A DNA stretch of 64,000 nucleotides from Gautieria morchelliformis (taxonomy: Eukaryota; Basidiomycota; Agaricomycetes; Gomphales; Gomphaceae), in the NCBI GenBank assembly GCA_015179125.1, contig WHVA01000334.1:62001-126000 (forward strand), read 5' to 3'. Made by a program: the position numbers and the translations under genes. Shown piece after piece: positions 21,108 through 31,888 of this stretch; position 1 is the first letter of the stretch; each line of letters begins with the position of its first letter. The notes under the pieces are model-generated. The model had not been told where the DNA came from, searched no databases, and saw nothing but the letters and a program-made list of their open reading frames with translations.

Positions 21108-22590
21108 ACTTGAACGCCACTGCGCGCCTTCCAGATTCGCTATCGTGCATCCGCACTGAAGCTTCTGACACCCCTGACGGATGGCTAACGAAGATGTCGA
21201 CCCCCCGCCCCCCAGCTTCGCCCTTATGCTTGGATCCAAGTTTGGTAGGCAACAATGCCCTCCAATCCTTGGGCCACAGCAAGCGCAATTAAAGTCTGTT
21301 CTGAAAGACCGTGGTTAATCATTCTTGAGGGCGATATTTTCAACGCTGAGAGGTTGGCCTGGCAGCAACATATATAGCGGTTGGCTAGTGTCTCGTAATG
21401 GCTGTGTCCCGGATAATACAAACGGTGGGAAGCTGCAAGGGTACATAAGCGTTTTTGGGCATCACCTGCTCGTGGATTGACTTGATAGCAGGGTGGAGTC
21501 GTGAATCAGCTTCCAGATGTTTTAATTCCTCCAGTGCAGAGAGGACATAAGACGCTGAAGATCAATCTCTAGCTGCAGCAGAGAAGCAGCGGAAACAAAG
21601 ATCGTGGGCATGCCGGCATCAACCATGGTTATAGGCACGGGAACCCCTCCCAAGATAGAAATGGTGTCGACATGGTTACATGTTGGGAGCTGCGTGGTCG
21701 TATCAAGGGGAAACTGCACTTGTATCGCTGTCGGTCCTGCCTTCCCATAGAAATCAAAATTTCCGGACAACTCATATGCGTTGTATGAGGTCTGGAGAGG
21801 GTCATATGAATACATACCTTCGCAGTTCACAAATCAATTGGCACCTCCACCTGGAATACCTCCTCAGCATTGGCGAAGAGAATGCGGACAGGGAAATAGA
21901 CAGGCATTGGATATTCTGCCGAACCAGAGGACTCATGTGCTGCCCTTGCCGACTGTACATATCTTTGAAGTAACATACTAGCTGCATGTGCCCATCATGC
22001 GATATCAGCACCGAACATGCCTATTTTCTCCACGTCAAACAGTTCCCCATGTTGCTGACCATTGTGAGTGATGCTAAGGTGTTTATGTTCGATCATCAAT
22101 TGCGTCATCAATGATCAAACATACACACCTTAGCACCACTCGCAATGGTCAGCAACTGCACACCTTGTTTAGTCACAGAACCTCATATCGCTTCAGGTCT
22201 AGCTGTGCAAGCCGAGAAACAACATCCCATTCTCCCAAGCCTCTTCAAATGCCACGTTCAGCCCAGAAAGGTCCGAAGAACAAGTCTGTCTTTTTCCCAG
22301 TGGTCGGGCCTGCTCCTGGGGAACCGATGATTACAGCCTTGAACGAAGATCCCTTAGTGTCGCTTCCACCCAAGCCGTCAATCGCACTTGCATCGCTTTG
22401 AGGAGGGATCCTTGCGCAAACGGATCTTGAGTCAAAATACCAACATAATGAGAAATGAAACTGCTCACTCAGCGTTGAATGGATGATACTCTCGCAAAGT
22501 TCGAGACTATACCGTCTAGATTGCGCGGAAAATCGTGCCACGACTCGGGAGTCCTCCCAGCTCCAGAAGGACGCAGGAATGCCGCGCATG
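21052..22590 (-). pseudogene. PrpF-family (DUF453) isomerase-like gene, decayed
   Basis: Minus-strand frames give, in order, the landmarks of PrpF-type proteins (cis-trans isomerases of methylaconitate-like acids). These are a start RGIPASF, the family signature SAIDGLGGSDTKGS, a YFPVRILFANAEEVFQVEVP strand, PLDTTTQLPTCN...VPVPITMVDAGMPTIFVSA, then LLPTKLGSKHKGEAGG and the C-terminal HPSGVSEASVRMHDS...REIIRG. Small introns separate them. Between the 'DPFAQ'-like segment and SDASAIDGLGG the frame is shifted by an extra ~13 nt, and a ~106-bp inverted repeat sits where another exon is expected (22051-22156). I therefore read it as a pseudogene, although unusual splicing could rescue parts. Confidence 0.65.
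22051..22156. repeat. Long imperfect palindrome (about 45-bp arms)
   Basis: The left arm starts 'gttgctgaccattg' and the right arm ends 'caatggtcagcaac', with a ~14-nt loop and a few mismatches. It lies inside the prpF-like pseudogene. No flanking target duplication is evident. Confidence 0.8.
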
Positions 22591-23019
22591 CCTATTCTCG
22601 TGAATCAACTACCAGGTGGGTCTAGCTAAGTGAATGACGATACAGGCTCCAGCGCAATGCTAGCCGATTGTGGGAGTCCAGGCAACGTCAGGTTCTGTGT
22701 TTCACTAAGAGGGGATAAGTAGCAATCTCTCCACGGCGCAATGTTCTCTGAAAGGTCTCAGCTGGAGTCCTGCAGCTGAGGGACGCTGAATTCTGAGTAA
22801 TAAGACACCACTGAAATCAAACCTTGCGGCGCCATTCCGGTGATCGCATTCCAGGGTATTAAACCAACTGAGGCCGTCGCCACGTATGGCCGGGTCAGAC
22901 GCTTTGTCACGACTCAAGCTCACGAACGCACGCACGCACGCACGAGGCGACTAAGCATACAATCATTTGTGGCTGCATCATATCATAGAATGGTAGAGAT
23001 AACAAAAAGACGGTCTGGC
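22591..23019. other. Spacer between RPL28 and the prpF-like gene
   Basis: No gene recognised. A short (CGCA)n microsatellite lies at 22925-22943. The part next to 23020 should contain the RPL28 3' untranslated region. Confidence 0.5.
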
Positions 23020-23682
23020 TCATGCAACCAATGACACTACACCACCTGCCTCTTTGATTTTTGCTCTGCACGAGAACACAATTAGGGTTATGACAGACAA
23101 CATAAAAAAAGTGAACTGACTCTGCTTTTGCAGACACGAAACGTGCTTTTACGATGAAAGGTAACTTGGGCAAGCTGAAAATCATATTAAGCACACTGCC
23201 ACAGGCTGACGCGTGAAACTTTCAAATGACTCACTGTCCCTTCCCCAGGACTTTGCCATACCCATGGTGCAAAGTGTCAATGACCGGAACAACTTCCGAA
23301 TTCTCCTTCAAGTCTTTCTTCTCCTCCTCCGGCACGAGCGCCCAAAGCCGCTCAACGTTGATGATCGGACGCCATTGTGCGTTACGGGTCAAGTGGAACC
23401 GCCGCATACCGACCTTTCCGAAGTAACTGCACGACAGCATTCCTTGTTAATTCGCGCACGGACCTAAACTGCTAGTAACATACCCAGGGTGGTACTTATC
23501 GAAGTTTGTTCTGGACACAATGTTAGTACATTTAAAGAACCAAGTAAACGATCGCACCGGTGGTGGTGTTGACCACCAGCAAGACCTCTACCACCGGGGT
23601 GTTTCCGGTGCTTGCCCACACGACCATGTCCTGCAGATACGTGACCCCTGTGCTTACGGGTATTCGAGAAACGGGTGGGCAT
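23020..23682 (-). CDS. RPL28: 60S ribosomal protein uL15 (L27a/L28)
   Basis: Five exons on the minus strand (23558-23682, 23484-23510, 23235-23426, 23121-23174, 23020-23065) join in frame to 147 codons plus stop, the normal length for this large-subunit protein. The start reads [20 protein letters not shown], followed by the family's basic Gly/His stretch ([12 protein letters not shown]). Next come [19 protein letters not shown], the [12 protein letters not shown] segment, [36 protein letters not shown] and the conserved end KIKEAGGVV. All four introns are 48-60 nt with GT...AG ends. uL15 lies near the peptidyl-transferase side of the 60S subunit and is essential in yeast. No damage is seen; this is a functional host gene. 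Confidence 0.95.
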
Positions 23683-24102
23683 GGTGAATAGAGAGACCTG
23701 TAACCATCAGCTAACGTCAGCCGTCATCCTCATTCAACAAAACACATCCATCGTGTTCAGCGGTTCCACGACTAAACAGCTTCGACCCATTCAGGAATCC
23801 AGCATAGTAACAGATGGCTGGCGAAGACTATTGCATGGAACACTTACCTTGACGATGTGTAGACTACGTTGAGGCCTGTCGATAAGCCGATAATTAGCGC
23901 CCAGCGGAGATCTAATTGTTCCTTTCTTCGTTCCCTCCTCAACGCGGTAAGTTTTGTTTCATGGTTTGCTACATGATGTTTTATATTTATTGTCGGTGAA
24001 CTATATGATCACATCATTCTATTTCGCTGATTCGTTTTGACTCCATTACCTCAGTCGTTCACTTACAATTTTCCTCCGTAGTGGTAGCCTTTTCGGGGAG
24101 CT
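23683..24102. promoter_or_regulatory. Divergent promoter region RPL28 / RPB11
   Basis: The 420 bp between the two start codons must contain both promoters. A likely intron in the RPB11 5' untranslated region has a GGTAAGTTTTG donor near 23947 and a TCCGTAG acceptor near 24082, 20 nt before the start codon. Confidence 0.55.
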
Positions 24103-24641
24103 ATGAATGCCCCGAACCGTCATGAGCTGTTTGTTCTGGAGGACGGGGAGAAAGGGTATGTCAGCACACAACCTTGGTTTGCCGAAGTGAACATGTTGTC
24201 TTCAGCGTAGAAGTGATAGAAGATACGAAGATCCCGAATGCGGCCACGATCAAAATCTTCAAACAGGATCACACTCTTGCTAACATGATTCGCTCGTAAG
24301 CTTATTCCTCGCTCTGCCACCATGTTGCTGACGTGCCATTAAGTCAACTGCTAGCAACGCCTTCAATTCTGTTCGCGGGTTACAAAGTGCCTCATCCTTT
24401 AGAGCCCTACTTCATCTTGAAAATCCAAACTGATGGAACTGTGACGCCAACGGACGCACTTGAACAAGCTGGGAACGCACTGCTCAAGTTGATGAGCGAC
24501 CTACAAGGGAAGTTCAAGGCTGAGTTTTCATACAAGGATGTGGAAGGAGCTGATGGCGTGGTGGAGGATGCGTACGGAGCCATTCAGAGGGGCGTGGGTG
24601 CGCCAACAGACTGGGTTGCGAGGGATTACGCTGACTATTGA
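24103..24641 (+). CDS. RPB11: RNA polymerase II subunit RPB11
   Basis: Three exons (24103-24155, 24206-24295, 24344-24641) join to 146 codons plus stop. The N-terminus is MNAPNRHELFVLEDGEKGVEV, then DTKIPNAATIKIFKQDHTLAN, the highly conserved DHTL motif of the RPB11/alpha-like dimerisation fold. FAGYKVPHPLEPYFILKIQT follows, nearly invariant in RPB11. The C-terminal extension (FKAEFSYKDVEG...DYADY) makes it a little longer than yeast RPB11 (120 aa), as expected in basidiomycetes. RPB11 pairs with RPB3 to nucleate polymerase II assembly in the nucleus. Introns are 48-50 nt. It is intact. Confidence 0.95.
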
Positions 24642-24917
24642 TATATATGAGTACAAATTTCCCTGTAGCTTATGCGGTATCCACCTGTTGTATTAAACTT
24701 CATGAGGGCGACGCCTCTGCATTCAGAGTACAAGATCGGCTTCACTTGTGACTGTCATATGCTTAGCGAAGAGTATACCAAGTTGCGCACAAAATGATTC
24801 CGTTCTCGTGAAAAGAAGAAAAACCTTCCAATGCATTTCGCGTTGAGAGACCAAAAAGAATGCATCTTGTCCCAAGGCTCGATGACGTATCCTTCTGCCA
24901 ATCCGCTCAGTATGGTC
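24642..24917. other. RPB11 3' flank
   Basis: No recognisable gene. It probably contains the RPB11 3' untranslated region and the downstream end of the minus-strand pseudogene to the right. Confidence 0.4.
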
Positions 24918-25823
24918 TCAAGCCATGTGCCTGAAGCCATTTCGATATGAGAATGCGGAAAGTTTGACTTTCTCGAACGATCGCGAGAAAGTCAAAGTCA
25001 ACCCCGCGCCACTAATGTTTGTGTCCGTGATGGCAGACAATACTCTGGCCTGTTGCAGGTGCCGCCAGGATATTGCTCGATCGGATGTCCATGTGTTCGA
25101 TACCGAATCGACCCATGTCGCTGTATATTTCATGAACATGTGGTTCTGAAGCATGAAGCATGCATAGTTAGAGCTGGCCAGACGAACATGACTGCTTCCA
25201 ACGGAACACTTACGGGCAGGTCCCCGCACCAAAACTGAAAGAAAGGTCTTCTCGTTGCCATTGCGCACTGAGGCAGGATCGGCACAAGTTGATTCGGTCT
25301 CGTTTACCTCGACGTTCTTGTCTTAACTTCTCCCTCGTCTCGCTTTCGTCAATGCGCTTGAAAAAATTCCCCGGCCTGAGGTGGCTTCTGTCGATCATCA
25401 GGAGAGTAATCTGTCAATGCATACGAGTTCCATGGATCGTCCGAGTCGTCGTCATCCTCACTTTGGTTGTCCTCGTCCCGAACATCTACCTCTTCCTCGT
25501 CGTAATCCGCATCAGATTCTGCCCAATCCAAAACCTCGCTATTCAGATCAACCTCCACAGTGAAGAACCCAGCAGCGTGCGATGGCTACTCCCTGAATAC
25601 CCTCCATCTCTTCGTAAATCCAGGCCTCACGAGCCAGGTCGTCAGAACGGCGACGAGCAGCGACTTTTATTACAAGGGATGGGAGAGCGTACTGATTGGT
25701 GTCGTCGATCCTAAGGGGGTACACCGAACCCACTCTGCCATAGCCCAGTCGTTCCGGTTCTAATGAAACATGGAGACAGAGGTTGCCTGGAGGCGGGGGT
25801 TTGGAGGGTGGACGAACAGGCAT
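24918..25823 (-). pseudogene. Protein-kinase-like gene remnant
   Basis: The minus strand starts MPVRPPSKPPPPGN. It then has a glycine-loop-like ERLGYGRVGSVYPL, a VIKVAARRR strand with a candidate VAIK-type Lys, and LAREAWIYEEMEGIQGVAIARC, which is typical of kinase-like proteins expanded in Agaricomycetes. A very acidic insert follows (SDADYDEEEVDVRDEDNQSEDDDD), then a basic ETREKLRQERRGKRDRIN helix and possible further exons to 24918. I could not find the HRD and DFG catalytic blocks, so the C-lobe seems to be missing or unrecognisable. Part of the 25226-25266 sequence recurs at 27336-27374. Confidence 0.5.
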
Positions 25824-25918
25824 TTAGAGCAGGGACTATAAGGTTATCTACTGAGAGTATAAGTGCTTCTGCAGGCTTTGAGGTGTCTTTGGACAGGGAC
25901 AATGGAACCTGAACACCG

Positions 25919-26598
25919 TTGACTTTGACAAGGCCGCCAATGATGAGCGACGAGAAAGCATTCGATGGCCGATGGCTGTGGAGAAGCAGCCCATTGGCAA
26001 GTTTCTCCAGATTAAGAACAGCTTACGACGGACGGCCCTGTCTGCATGGTGTACTGAGAGAGTCTCTCAGTACACCATGCAGACAGGGCCGTTCGTCGTT
26101 CCGCCCCCAGGATTTTCCAGTCTTCTTGTACGAAGATGACAAGGTCGACCCTGACAACTTATTGTCAGGTTTCTTGCCCAGCGAGATCCTCATCCGTGTG
26201 CGTGTATAAATTATCTCTGATGCTGCGATCTTCCCATCGCCCTTGCCGTTCTCCAGGCATATCGTGCCATCATGATCATTCGGCCCCAGTGCCATGCGAC
26301 GAAGAAGGGCAATGCGCAGCTTAATAACATGAATGATATCTCCATCGCATCCTTAAGTTATATTGCGACCTTGGTGTGTGTTCGCCTTGTATGTCAGCTT
26401 CAATCTCTTGGATATCTCCAGGTACATTTCGGCTTATCCTCACAGGGAACGTTCAATGTCGACGGCGATCTTGGACGATTTGACTATCTTGCCTTTTATT
26501 GCGCAATCGTGGACCTGTTATCCCATGAGCGCATGGTCCCGCGACGCGAGGCCTTGTTGAGATGGTGGAAAGGGTGCCTGAACCATTGTGTGTGCTGA
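25919..26598 (+). pseudogene. DUF6698-like gene fragment
   Basis: Plus-strand frames give FPVFLYEDDKVDPDNLLSGF-LPSEILIRV, the pattern of the fungal DUF6698 family. A GT...CAG intron (about 26202-26260) leads to AYRAIM...NMNDISIASLSYIATLVCVRL and then FDYLAFYCAIVDLLSHE...ALLRWWKG, again like that family's C-terminal half. The expected upstream part is disrupted by a 73-bp palindrome at 26023-26095. Frames need at least one shift. The function of the family is unknown; members are abundant and often degenerate in Agaricomycetes. Confidence 0.45.
26023..26095. repeat. Near-perfect 36-bp-arm palindrome
   Basis: From 'acgacggacggccctgtc' to 'gggccgttcgtcgt' the two arms are complementary with one mismatch and a centre of only about one base ('ctgagagagtctctcag'). 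It could extrude as a cruciform or transcribe as a tight hairpin. Confidence 0.85.
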
Positions 26599-27725
26599 CG
26601 CTTCATTAGCAAAATATTTCCCAACGCACATGAACATGTTGCACTATACCGAAAGGTGACACTGCGTATGGGCAGATGCTGGCGCAATTGGAAGCCTTTG
26701 GAAGCCTCGGAGTAGGCCGGGCCCAGGTGTCTATAGTGAGCTACTACTTTATCTCCTATATATCTGCCATTGCCCGTCTTGGTGTCACGCGGTTTGTAAC
26801 CCAATGGCAACTTAATACCGCAGAAAACAATTATTGTCGAACTGACCATCATCGCACCCCATGGGTCCCGATGGCAATGATACCAGTATGAGGCTATCTT
26901 AATGCCACGTGGTCATTTCTTGGTTATTATATGCCACTAGGGATAACCGTGGTCGGTACAGGCCATTGTGGCAGCCCATGGGACCCGCGCGATGGTTATA
27001 CTGCGGCCATGGGTTATCATCATGATGCCTCATGGCCGCCGCAATACCTTGGGGTATTCTGGTGGTATAATGCTCTGGGATGATGTTTTAGCACTTATTA
27101 CGATTTCATATATTATAATATCATTATAATCTTTTGTGAAATCTGCACGGTTTTCCTGATGCGGTCGACCTGTGGAGATTATCGCAAGTCGCATGTTGGA
27201 ATTCTCTGGGGTCCCGGGTTACGAGGGCTGAATTCTCAAGGTCTGCATAATGGGAAGTTGAGAGCATGCATGAGGGACCCAAGTATACGCACAGCGGAGT
27301 AGCCACTAGTGTAGGTACCATCAAGTACGTCTTTCAGAACCGAAACTGAAGGCAAGATCTTCTCGTTGCCATTTTGCATGGAGACGGAACGGTAAGAGAT
27401 GTTTTGATGATTGAGCCCTGCCTGTCTTCAGCTGAATGCAAGATACTTGAGATACTTGAGGACGACTAGGTGAGCCCTCTCTAAGGTGATAGAATGTGGC
27501 GTGCTTACTTTTGGAACACTACCTACGTCACGCAAGGTGATAGTTACCCTCCGGCGCACGCGGTGCCGGAACTCGAATAATAACCGGTCATCCACTGTAT
27601 TAGTGTGCTGCCTTTTAATTTTACCGGCGAATTGATACGCCCTGCATATCCGACCGTCCCGATGGCAGCTCAACCAATGGTAACACGCGTCCGTCACTAG
27701 AGCCGTCCACGTCTCACTACCCACC
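26599..27725. other. Intergenic region without recognised gene
   Basis: 26860-27080 is unusual for repeated 'ccatggg', 'ggttat' and 'gataacc' words and may be a degenerate miniature element, but no ends could be defined. 27336-27374 repeats part of the kinase-like remnant. The P450 promoter should lie at the right end. Confidence 0.4.
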
Positions 27726-30290
27726 ATGTTCCGTCTTGACGTCCTTCCAAGTACCGGAGCCCTACAGCTTTTAGTTGGTGGTCTCCTGCTCCTTTTCGGC
27801 CTGAATTCCTACTCCAAGTACCGCAGGGCGCTGGAAGCTATCAAGTGCGTCTAATATTCGATCACCCTGCCTGGTCGATCGATTCCCTAACAGCCTGGCA
27901 AAGCTACCGCCCTGGCTTTCGCGTGGTGGTTTCTTTGTCTGGCTTCCTAGGCAATGTACTGTTTTCATCAGCAATCTCAAACTTATACTGTAAGCTCATA
28001 AGAATGTTTGGAGGCATTGCCCCGCATCCCAGGCGTGTCGATCGGAGCGAACTGGTCATCGATTACCAAGCATAAATGTGAGCACACGATGGTTGTAGGG
28101 AAGTATAGTAATTTTAGTTGACCCTTCGATCACAGGGTATGCTGACGCCGGCGTGAATGTATTGAGTTATGTGACGTACCCGAGCGTTACCACCACATAT
28201 TTACTTGCAGACCCTGTGGCGGTCAAAGTCGGCGTCTAGAGCCTATCTCAGATTGCTAGATGATTGATTTGTCTTTCCTCGCAGGAAGTCACGCTTCACC
28301 GCGCACGCTTTCCCAAGCCTGTTCAGCAATACACTGTCCTCGCTTTCTTTGGGAAAAATATTGTTGTCACCGAGAACGAGGAATGGAAAAGACATCGGAA
28401 GGTCACAGCACCCGCATTCACGGAGGTCCGACACGGTTCATCTTCAAGGTGCTCTGTGAATTAACGAGGATTGTAGAGAAACAACAAACTTGTGTGGGAC
28501 GAGGCGGTTCGGGCCACAGTGGGCATGTTTGATTCTTGGGGCACAGATAAGTCAGAGGTAGTCATAGATCATGGCGCAACCATCACGCTACAGGCGAGTA
28601 CAGGATTATGGTTTATATCTTTGACCTTTGTTGAGTTCTCTCCAGCTCGCCCTTCTCGTCATTGGTGCAGCTGGTGGGTGGACCCATCCTGAATCCACTG
28701 TTAGGCTCTAAATACTGCTAGGCTTCGGTCAGCGCCTCTCGTGGGGGGAGGACAAAGAGATTCCCCCAGGACACCGGATGACATTCAGGGCCGCATTACA
28801 TACCGTCTCTAGCCATATTCTCGTCCAAATTGTGGTGCCGAAATGGGCCTACTACTTTTCAAAGACCTTTCGCCACTATCAAGATTCCGTAGATGAACTT
28901 CAGGTTAGTCATGCTTAAATGACGGCGGTCTTCATTCGCCTTGTTGAATTGGATGCGACTTGGATAGGCATATATGCAGGAGATGGTTGCAGAGCGTAAG
29001 GCGTCGGAAGGCATAGAAGACCGTCATGATTTGTTCAGCGCTCTTCTCGACGCCAACGCAAAGGATGACATGAAAAATCGATTGTCAGATCAGGAAGTGA
29101 TCGGTAAATTTATGAGGAGTCGCTTTCGGGAGCATTTGACGAATTGTTCTATCTTGCCTAGGTAATATTTTTATTTTCCTCATTGCTGGTCACGAGGTAT
29201 GTTTGTCTTCGTCTGGTAGACTTATTTCTTTGCCTATTACTGTGTTTTGACAGACCTCAGCAAACACATTGTGTTTCGCGCTTGGCCTCCTGGCAATTGA
29301 GCAAGAGGAGCAGGAGATCCTTTATCAACAGATCATATCGTTGGTCCCCACAAACGATAATCCCGTACACGTTTATGCCCCTTCCACCATCATTTGACAC
29401 TGACGTTTATCACCTGAAATAGACCTACGAACAGATGAGCGCTCTTACTTATCCCCTGGCTGTGCTTTACGAGACGCTGCGGCTCTTCCCTTCAGTTCGT
29501 TCCCCATGTCTCCGGAAGTATATGTCATTCACCACACCGTCTCATAGGTGCCGGTTATTCCCAAATACTCTGTGGAAGATACGACGCTCCCTACCCTCCG
29601 ACCAGATGGCTCTATGGATAGTATTGTTGTGCCAAAGGGCACGGTATTGATCCTCAACCCACCGGGCCTTCATTACAACCGTGAGTATCGGCCACATCGT
29701 CAGAATACTCGCTACTATGATGTGCGTTGACGAGAAATACATTATAGCGCGTATTTGGCCGGACCCGATGACATTCAAACCGTCCAGATTTCTGGGAGAT
29801 TGGCCAAAGGATGCATTTCTGCCATTTTCCGGTGGTGCGTTTCTTCTCTTTCTTCATAAAAGAGTGCTTGATTTTGAAATGTATTAGGGGCGAGGGCCTG
29901 TCTGGGGCGAAGGTGTGTATGCGTAGAAAGAGTCCGACGCTTTCAGCTGATAATAGGCCCTGCTCCACCCTAGATTTTCCGAGATAGAGGCAAGCTTCTT
30001 GCCGTGGGGGTTAATATAAACAACTAACAAGGGTTACAGAGCGTTGCGATCCTCACACTGATTGTCCGGAGATACAGAATCGAGCTAAAGAACCCAGAAC
30101 AATATGAGGGGCTTACTCCGCTCCAGAAACGTGACAAGCTCCTCCGTTGCCGCCAAGTGATTACGATGACGTGAGTGGTGCTTCTACCTGTTGATCAACT
30201 CGTGATCCTGCTAACTCAATAACAAGGCCATTGAATGTGCCTTTGGTGTTCAAGAAGCGGTCATGCCCAGTGAAAATTGACTCTGGCTAG
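27726..30290 (+). CDS. Cytochrome P450 monooxygenase, many exons
   Basis: The gene starts MFRLDVLPSTGALQLLVGGLLLLF, a membrane-anchor helix. Later exons encode EVTLHRARFPKPVQQYTVLAFFGKNIVVTENEEWKRHR (C-helix WxxxR) and RNNKLVWDEAV. The I-helix oxygen-binding motif IAGHE|TSANT is split by an intron at 29197-29253. They continue with the K-helix ExxR in YETLRLFPS, FKPSRFLGDWPKDAFLPFSGG, and the heme-ligand block FSGG...ARACLGRR split by an intron around 29838-29888. The end is PLNVPLVFKKRSCPVKIDSG with TAG at 30288. At least ten introns are implied, some with weak sites, especially in exons 2-3 (27880-28080). Such P450s act at the ER with a reductase in xenobiotic or secondary metabolism. All hallmark residues are present, so I favour a functional gene. 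Confidence 0.75.
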
Positions 30291-31203
30291 AGATGGTGAG
30301 TTCCTGCACTCGCCGGACGTCGCCAGATAATTGAGCCTGTACCAACGGGCCAAATCGGCGCACCATATGGATTAGTCTTTCGAGTATATGCCGGGTTTCA
30401 ATTTAATAGTTGAAAATATAATATATTTTCATAGCTATAGACCTAGATACACCGCACTTTGAACCAAAATGCCTCCTTAAGAAATTTGAGTAAAAATATC
30501 TCCCGAGTATGTGCCAAATATCTCCTATCGAGATATCTTATATATGAGCCAATATTCCAAATATTATCCAAGTCTCTGCCGGGGATATATGTGGACTTGT
30601 TATTTTGCTTGCTCAATTTCTAGTGTAAGTAATATACCATATACTTAATTCTATATTGCAGGCACGCGTGTCATCACCCTCGACGCGTTGTTGACGCGTC
30701 ACTGAGTCTTGCACTGTGCAAGACTCAGTGACGAGTTGCACAAAAAGTCCGACGTGCCGACTGCCACATCGTTGTACCGTCAACATGCCAACCATAAACG
30801 ATACTATCGGGTACCAGGAGTTTGAAAATTGCATAAAACTGCTTACTGCACCGGAATGCCAGTCTAGGCAGACATGAAAAGTGGATGGATTATAAACTAC
30901 AAATGTTATTTTGTTCTCTGTAAGGTTCTCTTAATTTTTAAGGGAGCCCTGTGTAGCAGAAGCCGCTGTACAGGACTTTGAACACGATGCCGTGCGATTT
31001 CGTCACAAACCGTCACGTTCTGTCACCAGTGGGTCACACATTGCCGTCTCTTTCGGCTAGGAGTGCCGTCACGGCACACCATTAGAGTAGTGTCCAGTCC
31101 AGTACAGTACATTATAGAAGTATGCTACTTACTGTACATGAGGAAGTAAGTAGTACACTACATATTGATACATGTACTATGAAACATAGAACTTGTGGCC
31201 CAC
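30291..31203. other. Spacer between P450 and transposase gene
   Basis: A/T-rich (30400-30660), no ORF of note. It holds the 37-bp palindrome at 30696 and a stretch rich in 'tagtac/gtacta' words at 31090-31180 that might be terminal sequence of the pogo-type element. Confidence 0.4.
30696..30732. repeat. Perfect 18-bp-arm palindrome
   Basis: CGTCACTGAGTCTTGCAC, one T, then its exact complement. The arm contains ACTGAGTC but no other obvious motif. Confidence 0.9.
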
Positions 31204-31403
31204 TTAATAGTGATGGTACGGCCAAAACGAAGGGTCGTAGGACTGATCAGGGTGTCTGGATGCCTCAGGGTACATGGAATATGCGGAGGAGGGATTGGCC
31301 TGAGAGGGACCAAAACCAGTCAAGGGAAGGGAAGAGGGAGGGAGGCCAGTGTACCCAGGGTTTCGCGTGAGAGGGACACTGGATGAGCCGGGTACGAACT
31401 CAG
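31204..31403 (-). pseudogene. Pogo-type transposase gene, last segment (left of gypsy D)
   Basis: The minus-strand frame EFVPGSSSVPLTRNPGYTGLP...FWPYHHY then stop continues exactly in frame from the codon interrupted at 37655 once gypsy D and one GATAT copy are removed (HDMAY|PEFV). It has another copy of the VPLTRNPxYxGxP unit found in the right part. It is the C-terminus of the protein at 37655-40598. Confidence 0.65.
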
Positions 31404-31408
31404 GATAT

Positions 31409-31888
31409 TGTAAGGGCAACCCTGGCTAGTCGTGGAGATCACACTACCACACAACTGACAAGGGGAAATCCAAAGTATGTATAAATGAACAGAGCATACA
31501 AGAGAGGGGGTTCTCACCTGACAAGGGGAAATCCAAAGAGAAAAGTCTAAGGACCCCCAATGTCAGCGAGCCCGTATTATACTATGCTGCGCAGCCAGGG
31601 ACAACGCTTGGCACCCGCCATCAACCCTGCATCCCCCTGACCCTTGATCGACCCTTGATGCCACCTATTATGCGAGTCGCTTGATTTCCGACACTGTTCC
31701 GGGGCGGAAGTCGGAAATTGGAGTGGAACTGGCAAGGCGAACGGAACTGGTGGAAGTTCTCCCAGAAGCGGAATCGTTCCCGAAAGCGGATGCGGAGATG
31801 GAATCGGAACCGGAAGCGGAGTCGGAAATGGAGTCGGAACTGGGTGTGGTGTCGGAACTGGAAATGGAAAACAGGGTGTCCCCTGACA
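31409..31888 (-). repeat. Gypsy D 3' LTR
   Basis: 480 bp. The pol frame reads into it and stops at 31668, so its first part encodes the Ser/Asp/Ala-rich Pol tail. It includes many 'cggaa/ttccg' repeats. Confidence 0.9.
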
